Of a DNA stretch of 64,000 bases, positions 36,129 through 44,394 are shown piece by piece. The stretch's first letter is position 1; every line of letters starts with the position of its first letter. The DNA comes from Haloarcula sp. H-GB4 (GTDB lineage: Archaea; Halobacteriota; Halobacteria; Halobacteriales; Haloarculaceae). Under the pieces are notes generated by a model, which searched no databases, had not been told where the DNA came from, and saw only the letters and a program-made list of their open reading frames with translations. Location of the stretch: contig NZ_JAVDDX010000002.1 of NCBI RefSeq assembly GCF_030848575.1, forward strand, positions 310,001 to 374,000, given 5' to 3'. The position numbers and the translations under genes were made by a program.

Positions 36129-36374
36129 ATGTCAAGTTCGTCCGCATACGAATTACTCGCCCAGTTTGATGACTCCATACCGGAGTTCGACGAGCCTTTC
36201 GTCTCCGCCGTTCGAGGTTTCGCGTTCTGGACAGCGATTGCGCTCCCGTTTCTGTATCTCCCGCTGCTAATTACCGGCCTGAACTCCGGGGCAACGCGAG
36301 TCGCGTTCGTCGCACTCGTCGTCTGCAACGCTGTGACGCTGTTTGTCGGGCACGCACACAGAGGAGACAACTGA
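36129..36374 (+). CDS. Small membrane protein, 81 aa
   Basis: An 81-residue protein starting MSSSSAYELLAQFDDSIPEF. It has two hydrophobic segments (about residues 29-50 and 56-74) joined by a short loop and ends HAHRGDN. Not recognised. The promoter upstream carries a perfect palindrome, suggesting tight regulation. Confidence 0.65.
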   Translation: MSSSSAYELLAQFDDSIPEFDEPFVSAVRGFAFWTAIALPFLYLPLLITGLNSGATRVAFVALVVCNAVTLFVGHAHRGDN

Positions 36375-36714
36375 AAACGGAACCCTTCGACTTCGGCCAC
36401 CAGTACAGATATCGTTGCCCACCACTTCGTGTTACCGCTGTGGCCATATTTTCAGCCATGTGTCGCCGTTCGCGTGCACACGTCACGAACCACAGTCATC
36501 GCAGGTGTCGGTCTGGGCCACGTTGAACCGCTGGTCAGATTCTCCCGCTGAGCGCCACGGACACAACCAACCGCAACGCGCAGTCGTCTCTCAGTCTCGG
36601 CGAAGTCGCCCATCGTATTGGCATCTCGTCGAACAGGACCGCTCAGCGTGGACGCCGGAGGTCGATCTCGGTCTCCACGCCGAGGCGGTCTGAGCGCTTT
36701 GACTCTGATGTCGG
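36375..36714. other. Intergenic region with possible gene remnant
   Basis: 340 bp with no confident gene. On the minus strand a 53-codon frame (36452-36613) starts MGDFAETERRLRVAVGCVRG, while an overlapping frame ends at 36483 with FNVAQTDTCDDCGS, a zinc-finger-like C-terminus. The two halves together resemble one small gene broken by a frameshift. Confidence 0.4.
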
Positions 36715-36966
36715 CTATTCTTCAAGGAGGTCGACCCACTCTCTGAGCGGCCCCCGAACACCGTCGGCTGAAATCGTCACCTCGCCGTCGAATCGCCACG
36801 TCGCCTGCGGGGAGTCCGAACCGAACCGCATCGGAATGGAAACCGACAGATCGTCGGCCGTGAGATGGAGTGGCTCGTCGCGGTCAACCGTCTCGTCGAG
36901 CAGCCGTTCGACGGCCAGGCGGAGCTGTTCCGGGTCTGGGTCTGGAAGTTCCGTGGATTGACTCAT
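36715..36966 (-). CDS. Conserved haloarchaeal hypothetical protein, 83 aa
   Basis: An 83-residue acidic protein: a helical first half (PEQLRLAVERLLDETVDRDE) and a beta-rich second half (LHLTADDLSVSIPMRFGSDS; ATWRFDGEVTISADGVRGPL). Divergent from the zinc-finger gene at 37060. Function unknown. Confidence 0.65.
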   Translation of the reverse strand: MSQSTELPDPDPEQLRLAVERLLDETVDRDEPLHLTADDLSVSIPMRFGSDSPQATWRFDGEVTISADGVRGPLREWVDLLEE

Positions 36967-37059
36967 ATCTGTGACTTAGAGCTGAAGCTACCTCCGTGTT
37001 GTGTCGAACTGGTCGGTCTTCCCCGTCACTTAGGGGTGTGTAGTCCTCAGACTGTGCCG

Positions 37060-37296
37060 ATGGAGCTGGAAACACCGTACGCCCTCGGAGGAACCTACTA
37101 CGTCGAGACGGTGTCGATCGGGAAACAGACGGACGACGAGACGGTGCGCGATTGCGTGGTCTGTGGCGGCCACGTGTACGCCGACGACTGGCATCTCGTC
37201 GTTGGGGTCCTGAATACAGACGGCAGACGACAGCTCCACCACCACTGTAGCGACGACTGCCTGACTGAATGGCTCAAACTCATGACGGCTGCCTGA
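37060..37296 (+). CDS. Small zinc-binding protein (DUF7576-like)
   Basis: A 78-residue protein with CVVCGG then HHHCSDDCLTEW, giving a Cys/His zinc-binding site. The start MELETPYALGG at 37060 is supported by a TATA-like CACTTAGG about 29 bp upstream; a longer frame lies over the divergent gene. The family label is from memory. Confidence 0.65.
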   Translation: MELETPYALGGTYYVETVSIGKQTDDETVRDCVVCGGHVYADDWHLVVGVLNTDGRRQLHHHCSDDCLTEWLKLMTAA

Positions 37297-37344
37297 GCAC
37301 CGGTGAGTCCGCGGAGTCTTGACGATGGAACGCGTCGGGAAAAT

Positions 37345-37995
37345 ATGGACGAGCGCACGGGCGTGTTCAGGGTCTACCGCGTCGTCGACGCGGTCCCGCA
37401 CATCAATCTGTTCGACACCGATGCAACGCGGCTCTACACCGTGTACCAGTCCGGCTACGGCGAGCGACAGCCGGCAGTCGACGACCTCCGGACGGGCGAT
37501 CTCGTCGAAGCGACGCTGGGCGGCGACCCCGACGACTCGGATGAGGCCTGGTCGCTGCTTTCGTTCGAGCGGCTCGATCGCGTGACGATGGATTTCGCCG
37601 TTGACGCCGAAATCCCAGCAGTGGCGGCTGACCGCTGGGAGCCGGGGCTGGAACGTCCGGCAAGCACCGTACTCGAAGAGGACGGCGAGCCGGTCGCGGA
37701 ATGTTTCGTTCAGCCGCGCGCGCCGCTGCCAGGCGGTACCTTTGTCCCGAGCGTGCTCACCGGCCTCGTGCCGATGGAATCACTGCTGACCGAGCTCCCC
37801 GGTATCGGCGAGCCGCCGACGGACGCTATCTTCATCGACCCCGACCCGCCCGATGCTGACTCGTACTCACGACCCTATGGCGTCGCCGTGCTGTTCACTG
37901 CTGGCGCTGACGAACTGCTCACTGAGTTCCGGGAGCGATATGATCTCTCTGCCGGCGCGGACAACAGACCCGAGTACGACCCGTACGGGCTGTGA
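37345..37995 (+). CDS. Haloarchaeal hypothetical protein (DUF6663-like), 216 aa
   Basis: A 216-residue acidic protein starting MDERTGVFRVYRVVDAVPHI, with a beta-rich N-terminal part containing VDDLRTGDLVEATLGGDPDD and a C-terminal part rich in prolines (IFIDPDPPDADSYSRPYGVA). A start 14 codons upstream (37303) is possible but adds poorly conserved-looking residues and abuts the previous stop. Family label is tentative; function unknown. Confidence 0.65.
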   Translation: MDERTGVFRVYRVVDAVPHINLFDTDATRLYTVYQSGYGERQPAVDDLRTGDLVEATLGGDPDDSDEAWSLLSFERLDRVTMDFAVDAEIPAVAADRWEPGLERPASTVLEEDGEPVAECFVQPRAPLPGGTFVPSVLTGLVPMESLLTELPGIGEPPTDAIFIDPDPPDADSYSRPYGVAVLFTAGADELLTEFRERYDLSAGADNRPEYDPYGL

Positions 37996-38026
37996 ATTGG
38001 CTACGGCAAGAACGAGCGGCGGGGCG

Positions 38027-39130
38027 CTACATCGTGATGACGAGCGGCACCGGGACGAAACAGAGCATCCCTAGAACGAACGTAACTAGGCCAACAGCCC
38101 AGCGGCCCGGCCCCAGCGGTGTCTCGTCCAGCGGCGTCGCGGACCCGAGCCGGCCGAACACCAGCGCCAGAATCCCCCAGAACGCCCACAGTCCGGCCGC
38201 TCGGCCGCCCTCGAAGACCACGAGGTAGCCAGCGAGTCCAAACAGGGCGACGGGGACGGCAAGCTGGACCAGCGACAGGCGGTCGCCGAACAGCGACCGG
38301 GCGACGTGTGCGCCGTCAAGTTGGCCAACGGGCAAGAGGTTCAGGAAGGTCACGAACGCCCCCACCCAGCCGCCGATGACGACCGGGTTCGGGAGGAGTT
38401 GCGGGTTCGCGTACTCAAGCTGTTCGCCCATGACTGCGGCGATACCCTGCAACAACAGCGGGTAGCCGAGTTCGATGTTCGTGACGATGCCACGGGTTAC
38501 CTCCACTGGTGGGAGCGTCACGCCGATGGCAGTCACGACGACGGTCGCGGCGAGTCCGGCCAGCGGACCAGCGACACCGATGTCGAACAGCGCCTTGCGG
38601 TCGGGGATGTGGTCGTTCATGCTGATGACCGCACCCAGCGTCCCGAGCACGTTCGGAAACGGCAGGAAGTACGGTAGGCTCGCTTCCACCTCGTGATAGC
38701 GGCTCATGACGTAGTGGCCGAACTCGTGAATTGCGAGAATTCCCAGTGCGGCTGCGGCGAAGGGCCACGCCGTGAGCATGGCTGTCGGGTCTTCGAGCAC
38801 GGACAGCCCGTACCAGCGGGTCCCGGCGTACAGCGTCGACAACAGCGTCAGGACGGCGAGCCCGACGTTCAACCACGGGACGCCGTCGACGCCGAGCGAC
38901 CGCTCCCGCGCGATCAGCACCCACTCGCCCATCTCCCGCTTGAGCGCGACGCGGTACCCGCGCTGACGGAACGCCGGTGCGATGCGATGGATGACCTGTT
39001 CGGACTCGGTCATCGGCTCGCCGTAATACCGGACGCCGTCCTCGGCGGTCCTGTCGATCTCGTACACGTAGAACGTGTCTGCGAGTGCTTCCGGGTCCGG
39101 CAACTCCGGCTGCGAGGACTGGGTCGCCAT
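38027..39130 (-). CDS. Site-2-type intramembrane metalloprotease (M50)
   Basis: A 367-residue membrane protease. Zinc ligands H135 and H139 with catalytic E136 sit in the HEFGH motif at 135-139; the third ligand D272 is in NLLPVGQLDG (264-273). About seven hydrophobic segments flank them. An N-terminal soluble domain of about 75 residues precedes the membrane part. It probably cleaves membrane-bound regulators. Start at the second ATG (39130), which gives MATQSSQPELP. Confidence 0.9.
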   Translation of the reverse strand: MATQSSQPELPDPEALADTFYVYEIDRTAEDGVRYYGEPMTESEQVIHRIAPAFRQRGYRVALKREMGEWVLIARERSLGVDGVPWLNVGLAVLTLLSTLYAGTRWYGLSVLEDPTAMLTAWPFAAAALGILAIHEFGHYVMSRYHEVEASLPYFLPFPNVLGTLGAVISMNDHIPDRKALFDIGVAGPLAGLAATVVVTAIGVTLPPVEVTRGIVTNIELGYPLLLQGIAAVMGEQLEYANPQLLPNPVVIGGWVGAFVTFLNLLPVGQLDGAHVARSLFGDRLSLVQLAVPVALFGLAGYLVVFEGGRAAGLWAFWGILALVFGRLGSATPLDETPLGPGRWAVGLVTFVLGMLCFVPVPLVITM

Positions 39131-39228
39131 TACCAACCTTTAGGGTTCGACCCGTTTGAACCTGTTTGCCGTGTCACTTTCGACAGCCAGAGTCGACCAT
39201 CCACAGCCAATAATTGTGGATGAAGCAT

Positions 39229-40341
39229 TCAGTCCGCGACAGCTTCGTCCGATCCGGTCGCCACGCTGGGGTCCTGAATCCAGAGGTCCCCGAAGAGGTC
39301 ATCCTGCTGGAGTCGGACCTGACCACGGTGAGCTAAAAAGAGCAATCCGAGGAACGTCTCGACGCGGGTCCCACCGGCCGTGTCGACCTCGCGGTACAGC
39401 ACCTCATCGCGGCCCTGGTCGTACTGCTCGCGGACGGCGTCGTGCACGTCAGCGATGATATCATCGATGTTCTCGGCGTGGGCGGTCCCGGTCACATCGG
39501 CGGCGGACGGTTCCTCATCCAGTCGCATATCGTCGGCCCCGCGGTAGTCCAGTTCCTGCGTCCCACGGTCGTACCCGCTCGGAGAGTCACTGGTGTCGTA
39601 CTCACGTGACTCTTTCCACCACGATTCCCGTTCGGCATCGCGGAGGTCCCGAACGAGTTCATCGAGCGTCTGTGGCATCCCGCGGGCGCGGCGGCGTTCG
39701 AGCCGTCGGTCCATCTCCGACTCCAGCGCGGCGAAGGGGTCCGGGTCCTCGATGGGCGCGTCCTCGTGCATCGCCTGCTCCCACGGCTCGGCCGGCTCCT
39801 CGTCCGTCTCGCCCTCGCCGAGCATCGCGTCGCTTTTCATCCGGATGAGGACGCTCGCGTAGAACAGCGCCCGCCCTGACGTGCGAAGGTCCGCATCGTC
39901 GATGCGCTGGAGGAACTTGTCCGTGACTCGCACCACGTCGATGTCCCACGGGTCGATTTCGCCGTCGTCCGCGAGCTGGACCAGCACTTCGACCGGTTCG
40001 ACGTCTTCGTCTCCGTCCTCGTCGCTGTCGGTCGTCTGGTCGTTTTCGGGGCGGTCCTGTGCCGCCGTATCGTCGCCCGAGTCGGCGGACTCGCCCAGCA
40101 GGGCCGTGGCGTCGCTGGATTCGCCCGGTGGCTCGCGGTCCTCGTGCCCGGTGATGTTGAGCGGGATGTCATCCGCCTGATCTCCTGCCTCTTCATCGTC
40201 TCGTGGCTCCCCACGGTCGCCGCTCGACTGTTCCGAGGGCCCGCCGTCGCGTTGCTCCGCCGTCTCGCGGGTCACATCCGTTCCCCGCTCGCTGTCCCGA
40301 GGCGCTTCCTCCGGGCGCGCCTCGCTCTTCTCGCTAGTCAT
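39229..40341 (-). CDS. scpA: Segregation and condensation protein A
   Basis: A 370-residue kleisin that bridges the SMC heads. The first 110 residues are acidic and disordered, a halophile trait; the ScpA core starts near EPVEVLVQLADDGEIDPWDI, includes ALFYASVLIRMKSDAMLGE, and ends with the winged-helix region (TRVETFLGLLFLAHRGQVRL). It overlaps smc by 8 bp (ATG at 40341, smc stop at 40334), so SMC and ScpA are translationally coupled. Confidence 0.92.
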   Translation of the reverse strand: MTSEKSEARPEEAPRDSERGTDVTRETAEQRDGGPSEQSSGDRGEPRDDEEAGDQADDIPLNITGHEDREPPGESSDATALLGESADSGDDTAAQDRPENDQTTDSDEDGDEDVEPVEVLVQLADDGEIDPWDIDVVRVTDKFLQRIDDADLRTSGRALFYASVLIRMKSDAMLGEGETDEEPAEPWEQAMHEDAPIEDPDPFAALESEMDRRLERRRARGMPQTLDELVRDLRDAERESWWKESREYDTSDSPSGYDRGTQELDYRGADDMRLDEEPSAADVTGTAHAENIDDIIADVHDAVREQYDQGRDEVLYREVDTAGGTRVETFLGLLFLAHRGQVRLQQDDLFGDLWIQDPSVATGSDEAVAD

Positions 40342-43300
40342 CAGCCGGAACCTCCTCATCACCGTCGCCCTCACCGCTGAGGTCGATGCCGGTCACGGCG
40401 CTCACGTTGTCGCCCTGCATCATCACGCCGATGGCGCGCTCGGACCGCTCCAGCATGGCCGAGCGGTGCGAGACGACGACGAACTGGGCGTCGCCAGCAA
40501 GTTCGTCCACCAGTTCGCCGACGAGGTCGGCGTTGGCCGCATCGAGGAAGGCGTCGACCTCGTCCAGCGCGTAGAACGGCGCGGGATTGTGCCGCTGGAT
40601 GGCGAAAATAAACGCCAGCGCCGTCAGCGACTTCTCGCCCCCAGACATTGCGTTCAGCCGCTGAATCGGTTTGTCGCCCGGCTGGGCCTTCATCGTCAGT
40701 CCGCCCTCGAAGGGGTCGTCCTCGTCTTCGAGGTGCAGGTGACCAGTACCGTTCGAGAGCCGCTCGAAGATATTCTGGAACTGGTCGTTGATCTCCGTGA
40801 ACGACTCCATGAACGTCTCCTTCTTTCGGGCTTCATAGGTGTCGATGCGGTCGCGGATGCCGTCGGCCTCTTCGACCAGTGTCGCCTTCTTGTCTTCGAG
40901 TTCTTGCAGGTCGTCGTTGACGCGGTCGTACTCTTCGATAGCCCGCATGTTGACCGGCTCCAGTTTCTCCATCTCCCTCTCCAGCCGGTCGATTTCCTGC
41001 TCGACCGTGTCGTGGTCGGGCACGTCCTCGGGGTCGTAGTCGCCGACCTGCGCTTCGAGTTCGTCGATTTCCCACTCCAGACGCTCCTGCGTTTCCTGCT
41101 CGGATTCGAGGTCGCGCTCGACTTCGGAGACGGCGGCCTGTTGCTCGTCGCGGGCCTCCTTGGCCTCCTGCAGGTCGTCTTTCAGATCCTCGCGCTCGGA
41201 CTTGAGTTCGGCCAGTTCCTCTTCGAGGTCAGCAACATCCTGTTCCTTCTCGGCTTTCAGCTCCTGCTTCTCGGCGACCCTCGCTTCGAGGTCATCGATG
41301 CGTTCCTCGTGTTCGGCCTTGCGGTTCTGGGCCGCCTCGATGTCGTCGTGGAGGTCTTCGATAGCCTCCTCGGCGTACTGCTTTTCGAGTTCGTACTCGT
41401 TGAGTTCGGCGTCGAGCTCGTCCTGTCGGTCTTCGAGCGTGTCGATGTCGTCCTTGATCGACTCGCGCTGGTCGGTCAGATCCGGCAGCTCCGAGTCCTC
41501 GACCTCGGCTTCAAGATCGTCGATATCGTGCTGGAGCGCGTCGATCTCTTCGGTCTTTTCCTCGATGTCAGCCTCCAGTTCGTCCATCTGGTCGGCCACG
41601 TCCTCGCGCTCGTCAGCGATTTCTTCGAGGTCGGCTTCCAGTTGTTCGATGCGCTCCCGGGTGTCTTTGAGCGCGGTCTGCTTGCGCTCGATGCTCGTCT
41701 CGATATCACGGACCTGCTCGGTTGCGTCGGACTCGCGGTCGCGGGCGTCGTCGAGGCGCTCCTCAACATCACGGAGGTCGTCGCGTACGTCAGCGCGCTC
41801 GTCTTCGAGTTCGTTGATGCGCGTAGCGACCCGTTCGAGCTTGCCAGCGCCGCCGGAAAATGAGTATCGCGTGCCCGAAGAGGAGCCGCCGGTCATCGCG
41901 CCGGATTTCTCGACGAGGTCGCCCTCAAGCGTGACCATCCGGTAGTCGCCCATCAGCTCGCGGGCAGTGTCCATACTGTCGACGACGACGGTGTCGCCCA
42001 GCACGTACGAGAAGATACCCGCGTACTCGCGGTCGAAGTCTACGAGGTTGTACGCGAAGTCGATGACCCCGTCAGCGCTTGGCAGCGAGCCCAGCGAGCG
42101 GTTCTGCATCTGTGTGATCGGCAGGAACGTCGCCCGGCCGGCGCTGCGTGATTTGAGGTACTCGATACAGCGCTGGCCCACGCTGTCGTCGTCGACGACG
42201 ACGTGGGCGAGTCGCCCGCCGGCCGCCGTCTCACAGGCCGTGGCGTACTCGGGGTCGACGCCGCCAAGTTGGCCGACCGTACCGTGGACGCCGTCCTGAC
42301 CGGCGTTGAGAATTGCCGTCACCGCCCGGCCGTACGAGGAGTCGCCGTCCTCGCCGGCTTTCGCCTCTAGCTGGGCGTACTCCTGTTGTTTCGCGCTGAT
42401 CTCGTCTTCAAGCTCGTCCAGATCAGACTGGAGTTCGCGCTTCTCGGCTCGGAGGTCGTCGACGACCTCGCCGATGGTCGCCTTGTTCTGCTTTGCCTTC
42501 TCCAGCTCCGTCTGCAAGTCCTCGATATCGGCTTCGAGGTCGGGAATCTCGGCTTCGGCCTCCTCGATAGCCTCGCGCTTCTCGTCCTCGGCGTTCGAGC
42601 GCCGCCGGGCCTCGTCGAGCAGGCGGTCCTGCTCGCGCTGGAGGTCGTTCTTCTCGCTTTTGAGCGTCTCCAGTTGCGAGCGTTTCTCCTCCAGTTCGTC
42701 TTTGACCTCCTGAAACTCCTCGCCAACCTCGTCGATGCGTTGCTGGACCTCCGCGAGTTCGGATTCCTTCTCCGCGATGTCGGCCTTGACATTTGATTTG
42801 GCGACTTTCGTCTCTCGGATGTCGCTTTCGAGGTCGTCGATGGTCTCTTGCTTGCGGTCGATCTGGACGAACGCCTGTCGGCGCTCGTTTTCGGCGGATT
42901 CGACCGTCTCCTCGGCGGACTCTATCTTGTCATCCAGCCTGGAGATGTCGCCTTTGATCTCCTCGATCTCGCGTTTGATGGCGAGCTGTTCGTCCTCGCC
43001 CTTGCGCTCGATTTCCTGATTGAGTTCGTGGAGTTCGTCTTCTAACCGGATAACCGCACCCTGCCGCTCGTCGAGTTCCGTCTGGAGTTCGGTGAGTTCG
43101 CTTTCGAGTTCGTCAATAGCCTCCTCGACGGCCGCCAGTTCCTCTCGCTTGTCTTCAAGTTCGGCGGCCCTGCGGTACCCCTCGTACTCCTCTTTCTCGT
43201 CGCGGAGATCCTGGTACTTGAGCGCCGTCTCCCGTTCGTCTTCGAGTTGGTCAAGACGCTCCTGTTTCTCCTCGATGCGGAGTTCGGCCTCGTCGATGCG

Positions 43301-43921
43301 CTCCTGGACGACTTCCAGTTCGTCGAAGGCGTCGGCCTTCTTGGCGTCGAACTGGGCGACGCCGGCGATCTCGTCGATGATTTCCCGACGAGAGCCGGCG
43401 GTCATGTTGATGATCTCGGTCACGTCGCCCTGCATGACGACGTTGTACCCCTCCGGCGTGACGCCGGCCTGGGCGAGCAGGTCCTGAATGTCGGAGAGGT
43501 TCACCGAGCGACCATTGATGTAGTAGTAGGAGTAGTAGTTGTCCTCGGTCTCCTTGACCCGGCGCTTGATGGCGATCTCGTCTACGTCGCCCACGTCTTC
43601 AGTGCCGGCGGCGTTGACGACCTGCGAGCGTGACAACGTCCGGTCGTCGTTTGCCAGAATTACCTCGACGCTGGCCTGCCGTTCGCCGTCGTACTCGGCG
43701 TCTTCGTCGGCGTGGCCGGGGTTGTAGATGAGGTCAGTGAGTTTCTCGGCGCGGATACCCGAAGTGCGAGCAAGTCCAAGCGCAAATAGAATCGCGTCGA
43801 TGATGTTGGACTTTCCCGAGCCGTTCGGGCCGCTGATGGTGGTGAAATCTTCGTAAAACGGGATTCGGGTCTTCCGTCCGAAGCTCTTGAAATTGTCGAG
43901 GACGAGCTCTTTGATATGCAT
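40334..43921 (-). CDS. smc: Chromosome segregation protein SMC
   Basis: A 1195-residue SMC ATPase. Walker A GPNGSGKSN at 31-39; long coiled coils on both sides of a hinge (about residues 520-650, containing YATACETAAGGRLAHVVVDD); C-terminal signature NAMSGGEKSL and Walker B FYALDEVDAFLDA. Full family length, no frameshift. It lies 21 bp downstream of a small coiled-coil gene and overlaps scpA, so the three form one operon. Confidence 0.97.
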   Translation of the reverse strand: MHIKELVLDNFKSFGRKTRIPFYEDFTTISGPNGSGKSNIIDAILFALGLARTSGIRAEKLTDLIYNPGHADEDAEYDGERQASVEVILANDDRTLSRSQVVNAAGTEDVGDVDEIAIKRRVKETEDNYYSYYYINGRSVNLSDIQDLLAQAGVTPEGYNVVMQGDVTEIINMTAGSRREIIDEIAGVAQFDAKKADAFDELEVVQERIDEAELRIEEKQERLDQLEDERETALKYQDLRDEKEEYEGYRRAAELEDKREELAAVEEAIDELESELTELQTELDERQGAVIRLEDELHELNQEIERKGEDEQLAIKREIEEIKGDISRLDDKIESAEETVESAENERRQAFVQIDRKQETIDDLESDIRETKVAKSNVKADIAEKESELAEVQQRIDEVGEEFQEVKDELEEKRSQLETLKSEKNDLQREQDRLLDEARRRSNAEDEKREAIEEAEAEIPDLEADIEDLQTELEKAKQNKATIGEVVDDLRAEKRELQSDLDELEDEISAKQQEYAQLEAKAGEDGDSSYGRAVTAILNAGQDGVHGTVGQLGGVDPEYATACETAAGGRLAHVVVDDDSVGQRCIEYLKSRSAGRATFLPITQMQNRSLGSLPSADGVIDFAYNLVDFDREYAGIFSYVLGDTVVVDSMDTARELMGDYRMVTLEGDLVEKSGAMTGGSSSGTRYSFSGGAGKLERVATRINELEDERADVRDDLRDVEERLDDARDRESDATEQVRDIETSIERKQTALKDTRERIEQLEADLEEIADEREDVADQMDELEADIEEKTEEIDALQHDIDDLEAEVEDSELPDLTDQRESIKDDIDTLEDRQDELDAELNEYELEKQYAEEAIEDLHDDIEAAQNRKAEHEERIDDLEARVAEKQELKAEKEQDVADLEEELAELKSEREDLKDDLQEAKEARDEQQAAVSEVERDLESEQETQERLEWEIDELEAQVGDYDPEDVPDHDTVEQEIDRLEREMEKLEPVNMRAIEEYDRVNDDLQELEDKKATLVEEADGIRDRIDTYEARKKETFMESFTEINDQFQNIFERLSNGTGHLHLEDEDDPFEGGLTMKAQPGDKPIQRLNAMSGGEKSLTALAFIFAIQRHNPAPFYALDEVDAFLDAANADLVGELVDELAGDAQFVVVSHRSAMLERSERAIGVMMQGDNVSAVTGIDLSGEGDGDEEVPADD

Positions 43922-43942
43922 GCGGTGGTGTGGCCGACAGCC

Positions 43943-44251
43943 CTACGCGACGATGATGTCGGACTCCGAGTCCTCTTCGGTTTCGGTCTCGGTCTCCGAC
44001 GCGGCCTCGGCTTCCTCCCTGTTATCAATCTCGTTGGTATCCTCAGTGTTAGGTGTGTCGGCCTCCGTCGAAGTGGCAGCCGATTCCTCCGAGTCGGGCT
44101 CGTCAGCGCTGAATCCGTTGTCCTCATCGACGCTGGCTTCGAGTTCCCGGATGCGGACCTTACATTCGACGAGTTCGTCGGTCAGTCCTTCGACCGACGC
44201 TTCCAGTTCTCTGACGCGCGTTTCGAGTTCCTCGACTCGGTTGCCGCACAT
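43943..44251 (-). CDS. Small acidic coiled-coil protein upstream of smc (DUF7518-like)
   Basis: A 102-residue protein. Residues about 3-45 form a coiled coil (MCGNRVEELETRVRELEASV, EGLTDELVECKVRIRELEAS); the rest is an acidic Ser/Thr/Glu-rich tail ending SDIIVA. The ATG at 44251 is selected because GGTATAAGTG (44275-44284) is a TATA box at 28 bp; longer ATG starts overlap that box. It is the first gene of the operon with smc and scpA, 21 bp before smc. Function unknown. Confidence 0.72.
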   Translation of the reverse strand: MCGNRVEELETRVRELEASVEGLTDELVECKVRIRELEASVDEDNGFSADEPDSEESAATSTEADTPNTEDTNEIDNREEAEAASETETETEEDSESDIIVA

Positions 44252-44274
44252 ATCCGTAACCCAGCCATTGTGGA

Positions 44275-44284
44275 CACTTATACC
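44275..44284 (-). promoter_or_regulatory. TATA box of the coiled-coil/smc/scpA operon
   Basis: GGTATAAGTG on the minus strand, centred 28 bp before the ATG at 44251, predicting a leaderless transcript for the first gene of the operon. The divergent gatB promoter (CCTTTAGCC, 44364-44372) is about 90 bp away. Confidence 0.6.
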
Positions 44285-44394
44285 TACGTCAGACATTGGC
44301 AGTCCGAGTGATACGTCCGCTCCGTTGGGCCGAGCCCGTCCCGACACTGTACAGGGTCGTTAGCCTTTAGCCACGCGCCACCGAACCCCGGACA

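Noticed and set aside
40466..41863. Long Phe/Leu/Val-rich frame opposite the SMC coiled coil
   Set aside because: Complement of a Glu/Lys-rich coiled coil automatically gives hydrophobic codons that mimic a membrane protein.
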